A stretch of 64,000 nt of DNA from Orbilia blumenaviensis (Eukaryota > Ascomycota > Orbiliomycetes > Orbiliales > Orbiliaceae), in contig JAVHNS010000001.1 in NCBI GenBank assembly GCA_036872755.1, forward strand, positions 372,001 through 436,000. The letters run 5' to 3'. A program made the position numbers and the translations under genes. The notes beneath the pieces were generated by a model, which was given only the letters and a program-made list of their open reading frames with translations, searched no databases and was not told where the DNA came from. The stretch's first letter is position 1, and every line of letters starts with the position of its first letter. Below are positions 46,250 to 57,289 of this stretch, in pieces.

Positions 46250-47911
46250 ATGCACCTTTGCCTACCGATAGTATACGTCGCTACTCTCATAGTGACAGTC
46301 TCAGCGACTTCTACCTATAACAAACCAGGCATACAGCAAAAGTTGGGACCAAAATTGTCGTCTGGTGCGAGCATTGTGTTGTCCTCTTCTGCTGCTCCAA
46401 GGTGGTCGTTATACGAAGCACCTCGCGCACAGATAGTCGTTAATATCGCCTCGGAAAAGGACGTTGCGGAAACAGTATGTCACAAGTTTACGAAGTTGGG
46501 GTTATTCGTTGGGGTTAGGTCTAACAGAGCCAGGTCAAATACTGCAACGAGAACCGACTTAGATTCCTTGCCCAGACGAGTGGTCACGGCTGGGCGAATA
46601 CTTGGACGCTGGATGTCAAGGATGTTATTATTAACATGCGAGCCTTGAACACCGTTAAAGTAAATAATGCGAAAAAGACAGCGACAATCGGCGGAGGCGC
46701 AATAATAAAAGAAGTTATCGACGAAGTTTACAAGAACCAGATGCATGTTGTAGCTGGTGGATGCAATTGTGTTGGTACTGGTTTCATGCTTGGAGGTGGA
46801 CTTGGTAAGCCGTAGCTCTTACGAAGCTTATAAACCTTACAAAAAGGGAGTCACATATTAACATAAAGGGTTTCAATATGATAGGGCGTTTGATGGGTGA
46901 ATATGGCCTGGCAATCGATAACTTGCTGTCCCTCAATATAGTCACATCGGACGGCAAAGTAATTACTGCTTCACCCAGCAGTGGTGATTTATGGTGGGCG
47001 ATCAAAGGCGCAGGCCATAATTTTGGTATCGTGACTTCATATACCATTAAAGCACACCCATGGATTAATGGCGGCGTTCATTGGAGTGGAAATATTATCT
47101 TTTCCGGGGATCAAGTTGAGGCAGTCACGAAGGCTATTGATACACTGGGCTTCCAAAAACCCATGTCGATTCACTACTATTTCGCAGTCGATCCAACCTC
47201 CGGCCAACCAGTGATTATTGTCAACCCATTCTACGCGGGGAAAGTTGAAGCCGCAAGAAAGGCCTTTAAGCCCCTCTTAGATCTTAAGTTTATTGCGGAC
47301 ACCACTGGGCCTGTTGCGTGGAATGAACTCAACGCTAGTGGAGACTTTTTCTGTGAAAAGGGTGGTCGTAAGCCAGCCTATAGTGTGGGGTTGAAGAGGA
47401 TGAATCCTACAGCTTTCAAAAATATTTGGGATGCTTACGTCAAATTCTTAAATAAGAATGGGGTTGACAAGGTCGGGAGAAGTGCCATGCTGGTCGAGTG
47501 CTATTCCTATGTCACAGCTCGATCAATCGAGAGGGCTACTACAGCCTATCCTCACCGAGATGTCAACTTCCAGGCAGTTATCTTGGGATGGTATAATGAT
47601 AAAAAATTTGATAAAGAAGCCGAGAAGTTGGGGAGATATGTGAGGGAACAATGGCTAAGCACATCGGGGTCTCAGAAAGATCATGTGTAAGTGGCCAATC
47701 CCTAAATTCATCCTATTTTCTCGTTAAAACACTATAGTGCTAACTTAGATGTGTCCATGGATCTAGGTACATCAACTTCGCACGCGGCGACGAATCACTT
47801 GAGACTATCTATGGAGAGGGTTGGAGACTTCGCAAGCTGACTGCATTGAAGAAGAAATGGGACCCCCTTGGGCGGTTCGGCCAGTATTTCCCCCTTCCAA
47901 TCGACTACTAG
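46250..47911 (+). CDS. Secreted FAD-linked oxidase, berberine-bridge-enzyme-like
   Basis: A flavoprotein oxidase of the BBE-like family, 479 residues. Exons 46250..46513, 46576..46804, 46885..47686 and 47767..47911; phases 0, 1, 2 close exactly. A signal peptide is visible (LCLPIVYVATLIVTVSATS). The FAD domain shows the flavin-linking motif TSGHGW (His92) and the second site GGCNCVG (Cys151, with Cys153 nearby), suggesting bicovalent FAD. LGGGLGRLMGEYGLAIDNLLS and DLWWAIKGAGHNFGIVTSYTI are classic. The C-terminal BBE motif YINFARGD...YGEGWRLRKLTALKKKWDPLGRF is intact. Fungal relatives oxidise oligosaccharides or alkaloid intermediates; no cluster partners lie nearby, so a carbohydrate oxidase is my guess. 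The first motif is reached only after removing a 62-bp intron, so an unspliced reading looks falsely broken. Confidence 0.9.
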
Positions 47912-48946
47912 GATTGCAATTAGAGTGTGGCATTAGTAAAAAGAGTACGCTACTTTTCGCTATATCATTAGCGTTGGTTTAGCCTGTAAATAGACTGTCA
48001 TGTGTTTAGTCTATCGGTAGCCTCAGCTTCGATAATATAGAATTTCCAAGACGTTATTTGTATTTTTTGCCATATATTAACAATCCAGGTACATTTTTGC
48101 CTGTATGTAAATGTACCTACATACTGTATCTACACATCTATGTGGTGCACTCTCAGTTCATAGAGTGTGTAACAGGTATAATTTGTGGACAACGTATAGT
48201 AACATACAAGCGGACTGAATTCATCCCAAGCCAGTCTGGTCGGGCGCGCCATATGCACAGCAGCCAACACGTTAGCTAAGTAGGTAGCTATTAGCTAGCA
48301 CCGTATACCTGAAATACCGCCGGTCTTCGCAAAATCAATCTCCTGATTTAGAACAACTTATTATTATTATTGCAATATTACGCCCTAACCAAAGTTTCCA
48401 CTACGAATAAAATAGTGTTACTCCATATTGGCGTTGAGCAGACTTGAGAAATTTATAGAAACAATGGCATTCTCAATGTAATCATATTATTCAAATACAT
48501 GTGATCAACAGTGTGAACCCTCTATAGAGCGGTAAGGCCTGGTAGTTGTCATCCCATAATACCTGAGCCTGTAACTGGCGTCTCCGTAGTGATAGTAGTG
48601 ATAGTAGGATCTTATTTTCAATATTCCATGACGATGGCGTCATGCTATCAAGACGAAATACAAATGCCACATGGTGTGAACAACACCGTGTTGTCTAGTT
48701 CCAACGAGACCAGGTTCAAGCAATTCAATTCAGATTCTAGGTATTTTGACTATCAATACAGTGCATCCCGCTGATAAGTTATAAGTACTATCAGCTCGCG
48801 TTCCCGAGTATTACACCGGTATTAATCCTTCTTCTCTCAGCAATATACTTTATATAAATGTATTTCATCTGGCATCTAGGTGGCACAACTTGTATATAAG
48901 ACGAAATTGTATACAGAAACCCAGCAATACCAACCACCGTAGTAAT
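47912..48946. other. Intergenic with an LTR-like fragment
   Basis: No gene. About 48683..48712 contains a 25-base phrase close to one at 31091..31115 (ACACCGTGTTGTC..GTTCCAACGA). Confidence 0.5.
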
Positions 48947-50269
48947 TTATGGCGGAGCGGTAGGAGATCGGAGACGCCAAATGTAGTCGGATCCTAGGTT
49001 TGCTAGACCAGAAGGATCGAGGGAGCAAGAATCAACGGATACTAACCTGTAATCAGCAGGTTGCGCCCCAGCTCCACCATAAAGAGCATTAACTACTAGA
49101 CCATTCCCGGATGATTGAGAAGGCGTCGTATTGCTAGGAACAACAATCAGAACACACAAGAAAGTATTCCCATCGAATGTTCCTGGTAGCATTTTAATCT
49201 GAAACCATTCTTGTGACACGGGGGGTGACGGTTGTGGCGTTAGTATGTTGCCGACCGGCATGAGGAGGGTTCCCGACGCGGTCGGATCAATGGGAGAGCT
49301 CCATGAGTATAAGCCAAGGAAATTGGTAGACTCTATAATTCCTATCTTATAGGTCGCTTCAGAATTGTTACGGTAGAATGAGAAACGCATAGGTAGCTGA
49401 ATTTGGTCGTCGGAGTTGCATAAATAATTTTCCAGTTTTAAAGCTTCATGAAACCACTTTGTATTCACCACCGCTTTAACACCATAAAATGGCCCCGAAC
49501 TTAGGAAACGGTCCCAAGCCAATATTAGTGGGTTGGCCCCATCGTGCGACAGCCAAGCTTGGGCCATCTGTTGAATAGATGGTGGGATTACTGGGTCTGT
49601 TTGGCGAAGGGGGGCTACAGGGGCCTCGAGGATTGCGTCCCAGTTAGCGATTAGACCATTCACAGCTGTGATGTTGCCCTGGGCTTCTTCGCCTCGGAAT
49701 TGCCTTTTAGGATTGGCCAAATCGTGCTGCATTTGAAACGTAAGTAGGACAATGACTTTTTTTAATCCGCCTTCAAAGTATAAAGAAAAGTATTTGATTA
49801 TTTTGTAGACTTCGACGGGGTCGAATGGTGAAGCGGTTTTGCCGGAAAGGTTGTTCCACATTTGCTGAACGCCTGAAAGCCCACCAATACCAACAACAAG
49901 GGCGTCGTGGATTCTTTGGGCTTTCATCTGAGCATTTTGGCTGATTATTCCACAGAAGGTATCTATGTCTTGTGCAAGCCCACTGGCCGTCGGGTCGTCA
50001 TGCATAGTTTGGATCTTGTTTTGCATCTGACTAATATATGTCGTTATATCAGACATTTCAGCCTCGGGTATTGCCTTTATTGTATCAAGCATCGATTGGT
50101 TAACAGAAGCCGCGATGATATTTAAAGATTCGTTGATTGCATCGAGTTTCTGGAGAATTTGGGCCAAATCTTGGGAAGGGCCTGATATGAGTTTGAGGAA
50201 CTCATCGCTGATAATATCAGAGAGAATGTCTGCGCCAACATCTCCCAGCATACCCGCAATTTCAGCCAT
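48947..50269 (-). CDS. Helical-bundle protein resembling pore-forming toxin architecture (unknown)
   Basis: An intronless frame of 440 residues from ATG 50269. The N-terminal ~200 residues are predicted by eye to be long amphipathic helices (LAQILQKLDAINESLNIIAASV, MSDITTYISQMQNKIQTM, VEVYKIIKYFSLYFEGGLKKVIVLLTF) with a hydrophobic hairpin-like stretch (IHDALVVGIGGLSGVQ). The C-terminal ~170 residues are strand-rich (LPMRFSFYRNN, YKIGIIES, LLMPVGNIL, WFQIKMLPG, FLCVLIVVPS). A helical bundle followed by a beta domain is a layout shared with several alpha-helical pore-forming proteins. This is architecture only; I see no diagnostic motif. No signal peptide. Defence or antagonism is an inference. 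No frameshift or stop interrupts it. Confidence 0.72.
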   Translation of the reverse strand: MAEIAGMLGDVGADILSDIISDEFLKLISGPSQDLAQILQKLDAINESLNIIAASVNQSMLDTIKAIPEAEMSDITTYISQMQNKIQTMHDDPTASGLAQDIDTFCGIISQNAQMKAQRIHDALVVGIGGLSGVQQMWNNLSGKTASPFDPVEVYKIIKYFSLYFEGGLKKVIVLLTFQMQHDLANPKRQFRGEEAQGNITAVNGLIANWDAILEAPVAPLRQTDPVIPPSIQQMAQAWLSHDGANPLILAWDRFLSSGPFYGVKAVVNTKWFHEALKLENYLCNSDDQIQLPMRFSFYRNNSEATYKIGIIESTNFLGLYSWSSPIDPTASGTLLMPVGNILTPQPSPPVSQEWFQIKMLPGTFDGNTFLCVLIVVPSNTTPSQSSGNGLVVNALYGGAGAQPADYRLVSVDSCSLDPSGLANLGSDYIWRLRSPTAPP

Positions 50270-51737
50270 GATTCTTGAAGAGGGCGAAAAATTTAAGGTT
50301 GAAAGTAAAGTAGTAAATGAAATGGTAGATTTGAGGAAGCTTGCAAGTATCCTTTTAGAAGGGTTTATGAGTTAAGAGGAATTTGAATATCAAGATATTA
50401 TGGTTTCACTTTGCAATGCCTGAGCAGGATGGGGATCTATAAAGACCGCCTTCCAGAGACTACCTCCCATGCCCTTTAAGTAAGGAATTTGGCTCGCCAT
50501 TTGACCGATGAGAACCTTGTGATGATCAGAGATTCGTTCCCTCTCAGATTTCAGCCCCGCCTGCTCAACCCATAAAAGAAGGCGGGCTTTTCACATTGAG
50601 CGCCACGGCGTTTGTTCAGATAGGATTTCAGCATCTACAAGCTCAATAAGGTCGAATCTTTAGGTAACGAAGCCTGACCTTTGCGAGTTTCATAAAATAC
50701 TTACGGGCCCAACGATATTTGTAGAGACAGCCCCGAAGAGCTGAAAAAAGCCACAACCACGGTGGAGCCAATCATATGCATTTTTGTGCAATCGATTACG
50801 GAAACTCCAGCTCGATAGAACAGGCTGGCCCCGAGCGAAATCAAAGATTCAGCTGGCTCGACCTGAAAACCATAACCCTGAAGTTAACTAACGCAAGGTG
50901 AATTGTGAAGGCGGCTCGGCTCAGGTGCCAAGATATCCGATTCGCTATTGTCCGCCCAGCCCTGGGGCAAACTGAAGTTCAAGAATTCTAGAAATCTCTC
51001 CCATAAACAGAACCTGAACTACGCGGTACGAAAAAAGAAAAGAATTCTTTTTCTGGAAAATATTGAAAAAGAAACATTTGATGTATGAAGGTTGAATAAG
51101 GACTTAGTATACAATCGAAATATAATACAACCAGATACTATTTTCGATGGTTGCTTTCTGAATGCGTACTAAATAGTCTGGCGATGAAGCCTGCTACAGC
51201 TGGTTGGTTCTACATGCAGCCAAGACACTCGGGGCATGGGACTCCGCAGCAATACAGAATCCGGATATCCACAACATAGCTGGTTAATGTCTACAGTAAG
51301 CCTTTCTTCTCGTGCGCTTGCACTTGCTCTCAAGTGCATTCCTCTTCGCGGCTAGTAATACTCTACATACATTGAACCTTAAATTCATTTAAAGTGCTTT
51401 TCTCTTTCGAGGTTTGACGTATTGTACTGGGCTGCGAGATGTCCTAGCAATGTGAGATGGCTATTAATCAAATTATATTAGGTTTTGTATGGTGAACAGT
51501 GCTGTAGTAACCTTAATAAAAACGATAATAATTTTTTTAAAAAAGGGTTCATAAATTATAATTTTGACATGATTATGATTTTGAGGTTTTATTCTGCAAT
51601 CTGTGGTTGGGGCAGTGGTGACACTAGTCTGGGCAGCCATAGGCGGGGCAGGCTGTTAGAGCAACCAATAATCAATTCAAGCATCTTGCGTTGCCGGTAC
51701 GTCTCGCGGTCCAGTGCAACATGTTAATCAGATATCA

Positions 51738-51788
51738 ATAAATACCTGACCGGCCTGGTCTCGTTGACCAGACCGGCCCGATATTTAT
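51738..51788. repeat. 23-bp imperfect hairpin
   Basis: Arms 51738..51760 and 51766..51788 pair at about 19 of 23 positions around the loop TCGTT; the inner 11 bp (CCGGCCTGGTC / GACCAGACCGG) have one mismatch. It does not end in a T-run, so it is not a bacterial-type terminator; it may be a foldback remnant. Confidence 0.6.
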
Positions 51789-52194
51789 GGCACCTCAGAC
51801 ACGCCGTACGCTAACTCCCACATTGACATGGCTTTTGCGCTGCAACACAATTGCAACATTTGGTGATACCAGATCTTAAGGTTGGGCCGAGTATGCATGT
51901 ATGCCAGTTCAGTGAACCTTACATTCAGGGCCTCCAAAATTAATGCTAGACAAACCTGGTATAAACCCGTTTAAGTTGAAATTGCAGCTGGGGGTAGTGG
52001 AGGTGCAACAGAAACACCTGCCTTTTCAGACCGAGCTTCTCCAACAAACTCCCGGATTCTAAGCTTTAAGCGATAGTAAGGTTGGCTAGTCAAGGCGCCC
52101 AAGCCGTTGAAACAATGCTCAATAAACACGTTATGGAGGAAATTGTCTTGGAAAGGGGCATAGCCACGGACGCCCAAGTAGTTTAAGTTTCCAC

Positions 52195-52218
52195 AAAAAA
52201 AAAAAAAAAAAAAAAAAA
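52195..52218 (+). repeat. 24-nt poly(A) run
   Basis: An uninterrupted A tract on the plus strand, outside any gene. Confidence 0.95.
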
Positions 52219-52846
52219 TTATGATCGACAACAGACAAAAACTAGTAGTAGAGCTACCAACGAGGCCAATCGATCTCGAATAATATTGGTAAATGTCAAC
52301 GCATGCAGAACCATTTGGCCCTCAAGTATATGCGGCAACTTGTGCATGAATGAGTGGCCCAGCGGATCGTCATCTCTACCCAATAATCGAAACCTTCACC
52401 GGGTAGGACTGGTTTCATGGGCTCGTGCCTGCATTAGCGGACCTAGTCATTTACCGCAACGTAAGAATAATCCCCGCTTCCACATTCTACAAAGGTTCCC
52501 TTACAGTTGCGACCAATATCAGACGTTTTAGGCGTCCAGAGCCTCTTCTCTGTTACAATACCATCTTGAAATTGTCTTGCAGCCTATGCTTTTGCATGGC
52601 GGCATGAATATTTAGTTCTAAGGCAGCAGATCTATTTACCCACGAATTTATATACGGGTTTTATTTTAATCTGCGTGGACAGCTTGGTTATATCAAACGA
52701 CAACCGGTCAGATCCGAAAACGGCCTGAGAGTCAACAATCATCGCCTGTTTACCAAACCGTTTCTACAGTCACCATATGGAGATCTTAGTTTAAAAATCG
52801 ACAATATCTTGCTGTTAGGGGCTTTGATTGGAGGGATATCGACAAT

Positions 52847-54148
52847 ATGCTGCACGTTCATATGGCGTCAACAAACGCTGCGATAGCATCATGGACACTA
52901 GGATACTGTGTAGTAGTAGTTGTCGTCGCCTTAAAACTATACACTCGCATCCGATACGTTAATGGTTTGGAGTTGGATGATTACATTGCTATATTCGCTC
53001 TGGTAGCTCTACATTCAACAGATTTGTTTCGGTTCCCTGTGTAAGATGCTGACTCCGAGATATATCATTATAGGCTATATTGACTGCCGGCATGGGAGTA
53101 GTCTACACAATGTTAGTACTAGGACTCCAGGAGGATGAAACAAGATGGTTATTCTTGTCCAAAGCAAAGCTAGAGCTGATGTTTAAATGGTAGGGTTGAA
53201 ATTCGGATATATATTTTATTAGAAGTCGATAACACTTTCGCTGCATCCGAATACTAACGCTTGGTTGCTTAGCTACTTCATTTCCGTCCAATTATACACC
53301 TTCGGTATTCTATTTTGTAAACTGAGCATTATTTTCTTATATAAGAGGGTCACAAAGCTATCACAAACGTTACCTCGCTTGAACTTTCTGCTGAACGTTC
53401 TCGTGTGGGTGTGTTTTGTATTCACGCTTATCGGTTCAGTTTTGAACTTCTTCTGGTGCAAACCCCTCTACGCGTTTTGGACTGCGATGCCCTTTCCAAT
53501 GATGGAAAAGTATTGCGATACTGATCTGGTGGAGGCGAGCGTCTATATGTATTCTGCATATAACATCCTGACCGATCTGTTTAGTAAGTACTCCCAGATC
53601 CAGTTAATAAGAAATGATACTAATAGATTAAAGTAATGGTTGTGCCATATTTCTTGCTATCACGGGCGAAAATTCAAAGTCGGGGGAAACGAATAGCTTT
53701 ATTCTGCCTTTTCGGAATCGGCACCTTTGTCATCGTCTCGACCATTGTAAAAATCGTCGCAATAGCTCAACCCGAAAACTTTCACCCCCCGGAATTGGTT
53801 CTATGGAGCTTTGTGGAGGCATGTGTCGCCGTTGTGGTTGTTTGCCTACCTTCATTACCACCTTTGATCTGGAAGAACACTAGATTCCAGGATGTGTCAG
53901 TAGGGCCTGGGTGGAACGAAGTTGGAGGATCGAGTTTTCGTCTCAGTGCTATATCCCAACCCGACTTAGAACAGGAGCAGGCGACGAGAGGTGGCCCCTC
54001 CCCAAAGCTATCAACCGCTAACTCTGGAGCCTGGAATGTTCGCGTGCCAACGGAAAAAGAAAGAAACAACAGTTCGAGCTCGTCATATTCAAACGCCAAA
54101 AGCAGTAAATTAGCATTGTCCGAGTGTTCAACATCATATCAAAGATAA
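52847..54148 (+). CDS. PTH11-like rhodopsin-domain seven-helix membrane protein (copy 2)
   Basis: A second member of the fungal rhodopsin-domain family, 365 residues. Exons 52847..53002, 53074..53189, 53273..53583 and 53634..54148; introns of 71, 83 and 50 bp with phases 0, 2, 1. The start could also be the Met five codons later (52862). Landmarks: helix 1 GYCVVVVVVALKLYTRIRYVNGLELDDYIAIFAL, helix 2 AILTAGMGVVY, the LFCKLSIIFLYKRV helix, NFFWCKPLYAFW, the conserved ILTDLF region and FVEACVAVVVVCLPSLPPL (helix 7). A Ser-rich tail of about 80 residues follows. It is only distantly similar to the 11-13 kb copy: different intron positions and a shorter tail, so it is not a recent tandem duplicate. 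A receptor-like role is the family hypothesis. Confidence 0.85.
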
Positions 54149-55646
54149 CGACTGATAATGCACAACGAAGGAAGATCCGGAGTCCGGGGTGATGCCCTGA
54201 GATACCTTCGAGGGGTTGGTCCTCTAATGATCGATCAATGGGGAGCGATGAACGTAGCGGTATACGAGAGCATTTTATGGGTCGCGTAAACCTTAGATCG
54301 AGCCCACATCATATATTCATCAGATGTGGCACGCGAGGAATGTCGAGTCTCGAAATTTATAAATTTAGGAGAAAACATCGAAGGAAGTTCCGAAACTGGT
54401 TACCAACAATTTATACAATGCCGGGCCTTGAGTACGAGACAATTACCAACATTGAATTTCCACGGATCCACAAAATTTGAAATTCGGGCCAAGGCATAAA
54501 CTATAGTACTGCTATGAATGAGTATAAAGTGTGATGGAGGAAAGGAAATTGGGATCAATTATTATATGTGTCAAAGGGGGGTCGATTGCTAGCCCCGGGT
54601 TCAATCAGATTGCAAATTTTAGATGCCATACAGGGGCTTGGGATATAATTCGGCCGACTGAATTTATAGAGCACTGTCGGAAAACCGAACCTGGGGCAGA
54701 CTCTACGGCGGCACCGACCGGCCTAGCGGTTCTGGAAGTGACGTAACAGGTTTTTGGGCTTTGTACAATCGATCGATCGATCGATCGATAGTGCTCCACC
54801 CCATCATTTCAGGGCCACTTATTTACAATCGTACGATGCGGCAGGGCGAAGGAAGCATGCAAATCATCATACGTCGTATATTACCACTTTGTGCGGAAGG
54901 ATAGTTACAAGACGAGACAAGCAAGCATGGTAGAAAACAACGTAAAGTGGTTCCTGAAGCTGGTCAGCTATTACAAAATATGGTCCGCGGATCCGGGTGT
55001 TGAAAGACCTACACGTACACACTACATCCCAGATTGCGCAGATTTCCGAATTGAGATAAAGTAGTGTTTCTGCCTCTGGCTCAGCCTATTTTTACCGCCA
55101 AGGAGATCCTATGGATTGGAAGTATAATCAACAGAATATTGTATCCATAGCTTGGTGTGGGTACTCTCGACTCTCATTTTCCACATTCGGGATCTCTCCT
55201 TCTACACATCCTCGGAGGCGAATCCTATTGGAGACTTCGTGAGACGGTGCTGCCTATGCATCATTTTTTTCTTTCGTACTGCCATGCAAAATAGGTACCT
55301 GTCGCGTTCACTGTATTGAGCGAGCATTGCCTTCCTTGCTTCATCTCATCGCTATCTTGATTTTACTTTTTTCTCTCTTTGTTATTAGAAAATTTGAATT
55401 CAACGGAAGTTGATCATCTCCAGATAACCTCTGTCTAAAGCGCTTGCCACCTTCGCGAGGTGCATTCAGAAGGCAGGACGTTGCAGTTTTTGCGTTGTTG
55501 CTGATGTTTGTTGAAGGCCAAAAACCGCGTCATGCACAATTGGTTCCAGGGCTGTCGCTCCTGTCTTTGGGCTAGGCCGAGAATACCTCGCATTCTATAT
55601 TTGTATTCGCATTCATCAACTCCCCGCCCTTGAGAGATAGGTGGAA
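54149..55646. other. Intergenic, no supported gene
   Basis: Non-coding; includes a tetranucleotide (ATCG)n run of 23 bp at 54768..54790. The CT-rich area near 55340..55385 may be part of the F-box promoter. Confidence 0.5.
54768..54790. repeat. (ATCG)n tetranucleotide repeat
   Basis: Nearly six perfect ATCG units; self-complementary, so both strands read the same. Confidence 0.95.
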
Positions 55647-56907
55647 ATGTCCATAGAAACGCTTCCAACGGAGATATTAATCCAGATTCTGGACGACGTC
55701 AGCCTCCAAGTTGGAGACCTTGCCGTCATTTCCAGAGTCTCGCGTCGGTGGCATTCGGCTGTCATCCCAGTTCTCTACAAACGGTTTACATTCCGATATT
55801 ACCACCCACTTACCGGAGAGGATCAAAGCAAGCTGGAAAGTTTTAGGAAGCACGGTCGTCATGTGAAGTACGAAGCCGTGTTTAAGTCTGGCCTTAAATG
55901 TTTAAGCTAATTGATAGGTGCATTGCTAACGAGTCATCAGATATCTGAACCTGCATATTAAACGATGGGAAGAATCCGAGCAGCCGCAGCCTCCTGTATC
56001 CAATGTCGCCTTATATCTTGGAATCCTCGACGCTTTTACTGAGGTTACACATGTCGAGCATTACGACATCGAAATTTATGGGTTGCATTGGCCAATATTT
56101 TGGACTATCTTGAACTACCTTGTCTCTGAAAAACAGGAGCTTATTTCTCTTACCATTCGGCGAAACCCCTCCCGGGATATAAATACCACTTCGGACCAAG
56201 ATATTGACCCCAAAACGTTGTTGCCAACACCTTGCCTCCCGAACCTGGCCCACTTCAATCTCCGCGTGAACTGTAAAGGTACCGGCTGGCCTGATACTAT
56301 CGAATCTGTTCCAATCTTCCATGAAAATCTAGCACTAGCGCTGGGAGAATCTTGTCGGAATGTTTCGAACTTCCAATTCTATACGAAATTGTTTGATACT
56401 GCTGAGGTGGAAAAGATTGCTACCTTTCAGGGGATCGATCTCCCGAGGTTGCCCATGGACAATATTAAGGAGTTAAGATACGAGGTCCTGCCGGTGGCCA
56501 TACCACCTACACGCCTGCTGGACACGAACTTTGGGGCTACCAAGGTGTTGACCACATCAAGTTGGGTTTGCGGATATTGGTTACATCAGGCTTGGGAACA
56601 GGTTAGTAGTCGTTTTCATACCGGACTGCTTTTTTGGTCAGAAACCAGAAAATACTGAGAAAAACATTTTGGTGCCTAGTTACCATCAGGAGAATCTTTA
56701 GGTCATTTCCAAAATCTAGAAGTTCTTCGCATCACGGATGCATTCAAGATAGCGAAGGACGGCAACCTTGAAACAAACCTCAAGCTTGTAACACAGCACC
56801 TCCCGAAGCTTGAAACACTCATATTAGAATATGATGAACGACAGTTCTCGATATCCCGGAAACTAGATGGAACTCTAATTTGGGAAGAAGTTGCTTTCAT
56901 AGTTTAA
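55647..56907 (+). CDS. F-box protein
   Basis: A 367-residue protein. Exons 55647..55867, 55941..56605 and 56690..56907; phases 2 and 1 close, though the second donor (56606, GTAGTC) is weak and could shift by a few codons. Residues 4-47 are an F-box: LPTEILIQILDDVSLQVGDLAVISRVSRRWHSAVIPVLYK. The box binds Skp1 in SCF ubiquitin ligases; the remainder would pick the substrate. The rest is leucine-rich with spaced L-x-x-L phrases (LISLTIRR, LAHFNLRV, NIKELRY, LEVLRITDAF, LETLILEY) like the degenerate LRR of many fungal F-box proteins. Such genes are numerous and fast-evolving in filamentous fungi. There is no signal peptide; cytosol or nucleus. The gene looks intact. Confidence 0.82.
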
Positions 56908-57289
56908 TTCTATGAAAAATAGGATCGAATAGCTGTGTAGAGGGAAACTTGAAGTTCTTATGTAAGCATCGGAATACCCGAGCTCGAGATGGTATATGTT
57001 CTATATGTACACTGAGAAATGTATATGGTGGAACTTTTCCAGCAAAACAAAATCGCAAGGGTATACTATGTACAGAGTATGGGTATTGGTATGGGTATGG
57101 GTATGATATAACATCAAAAAAAAACAAAAGCTGCTAAATGCATGGGTAATCGGAAACAGAAAAACAGAAAAAGGAAGACATGGCCTGTTGTGCAGGCTAG
57201 GTGACGGCACCGCGGCCTGCTATATCAAACAATATCTCAAATATTATACACTAATATTGGTTTGTTTTTGATAGTTCGTGAGGAACATT
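56908..57289. other. Intergenic between convergent genes
   Basis: Contains a short GGTATGGGTATGGGTATG-like hexamer run (about 57080..57105), several copies of a TATGGG phrase. Confidence 0.6.

Larger units (their letters stand above)
50270..52846. other. Gene-poor stretch
   Basis: No supported gene. Contains the hairpin at 51738..51788 and a 24-A run at 52195..52218, which might be the tail of a decayed retrocopy, though no recognisable body precedes it. Confidence 0.5.
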
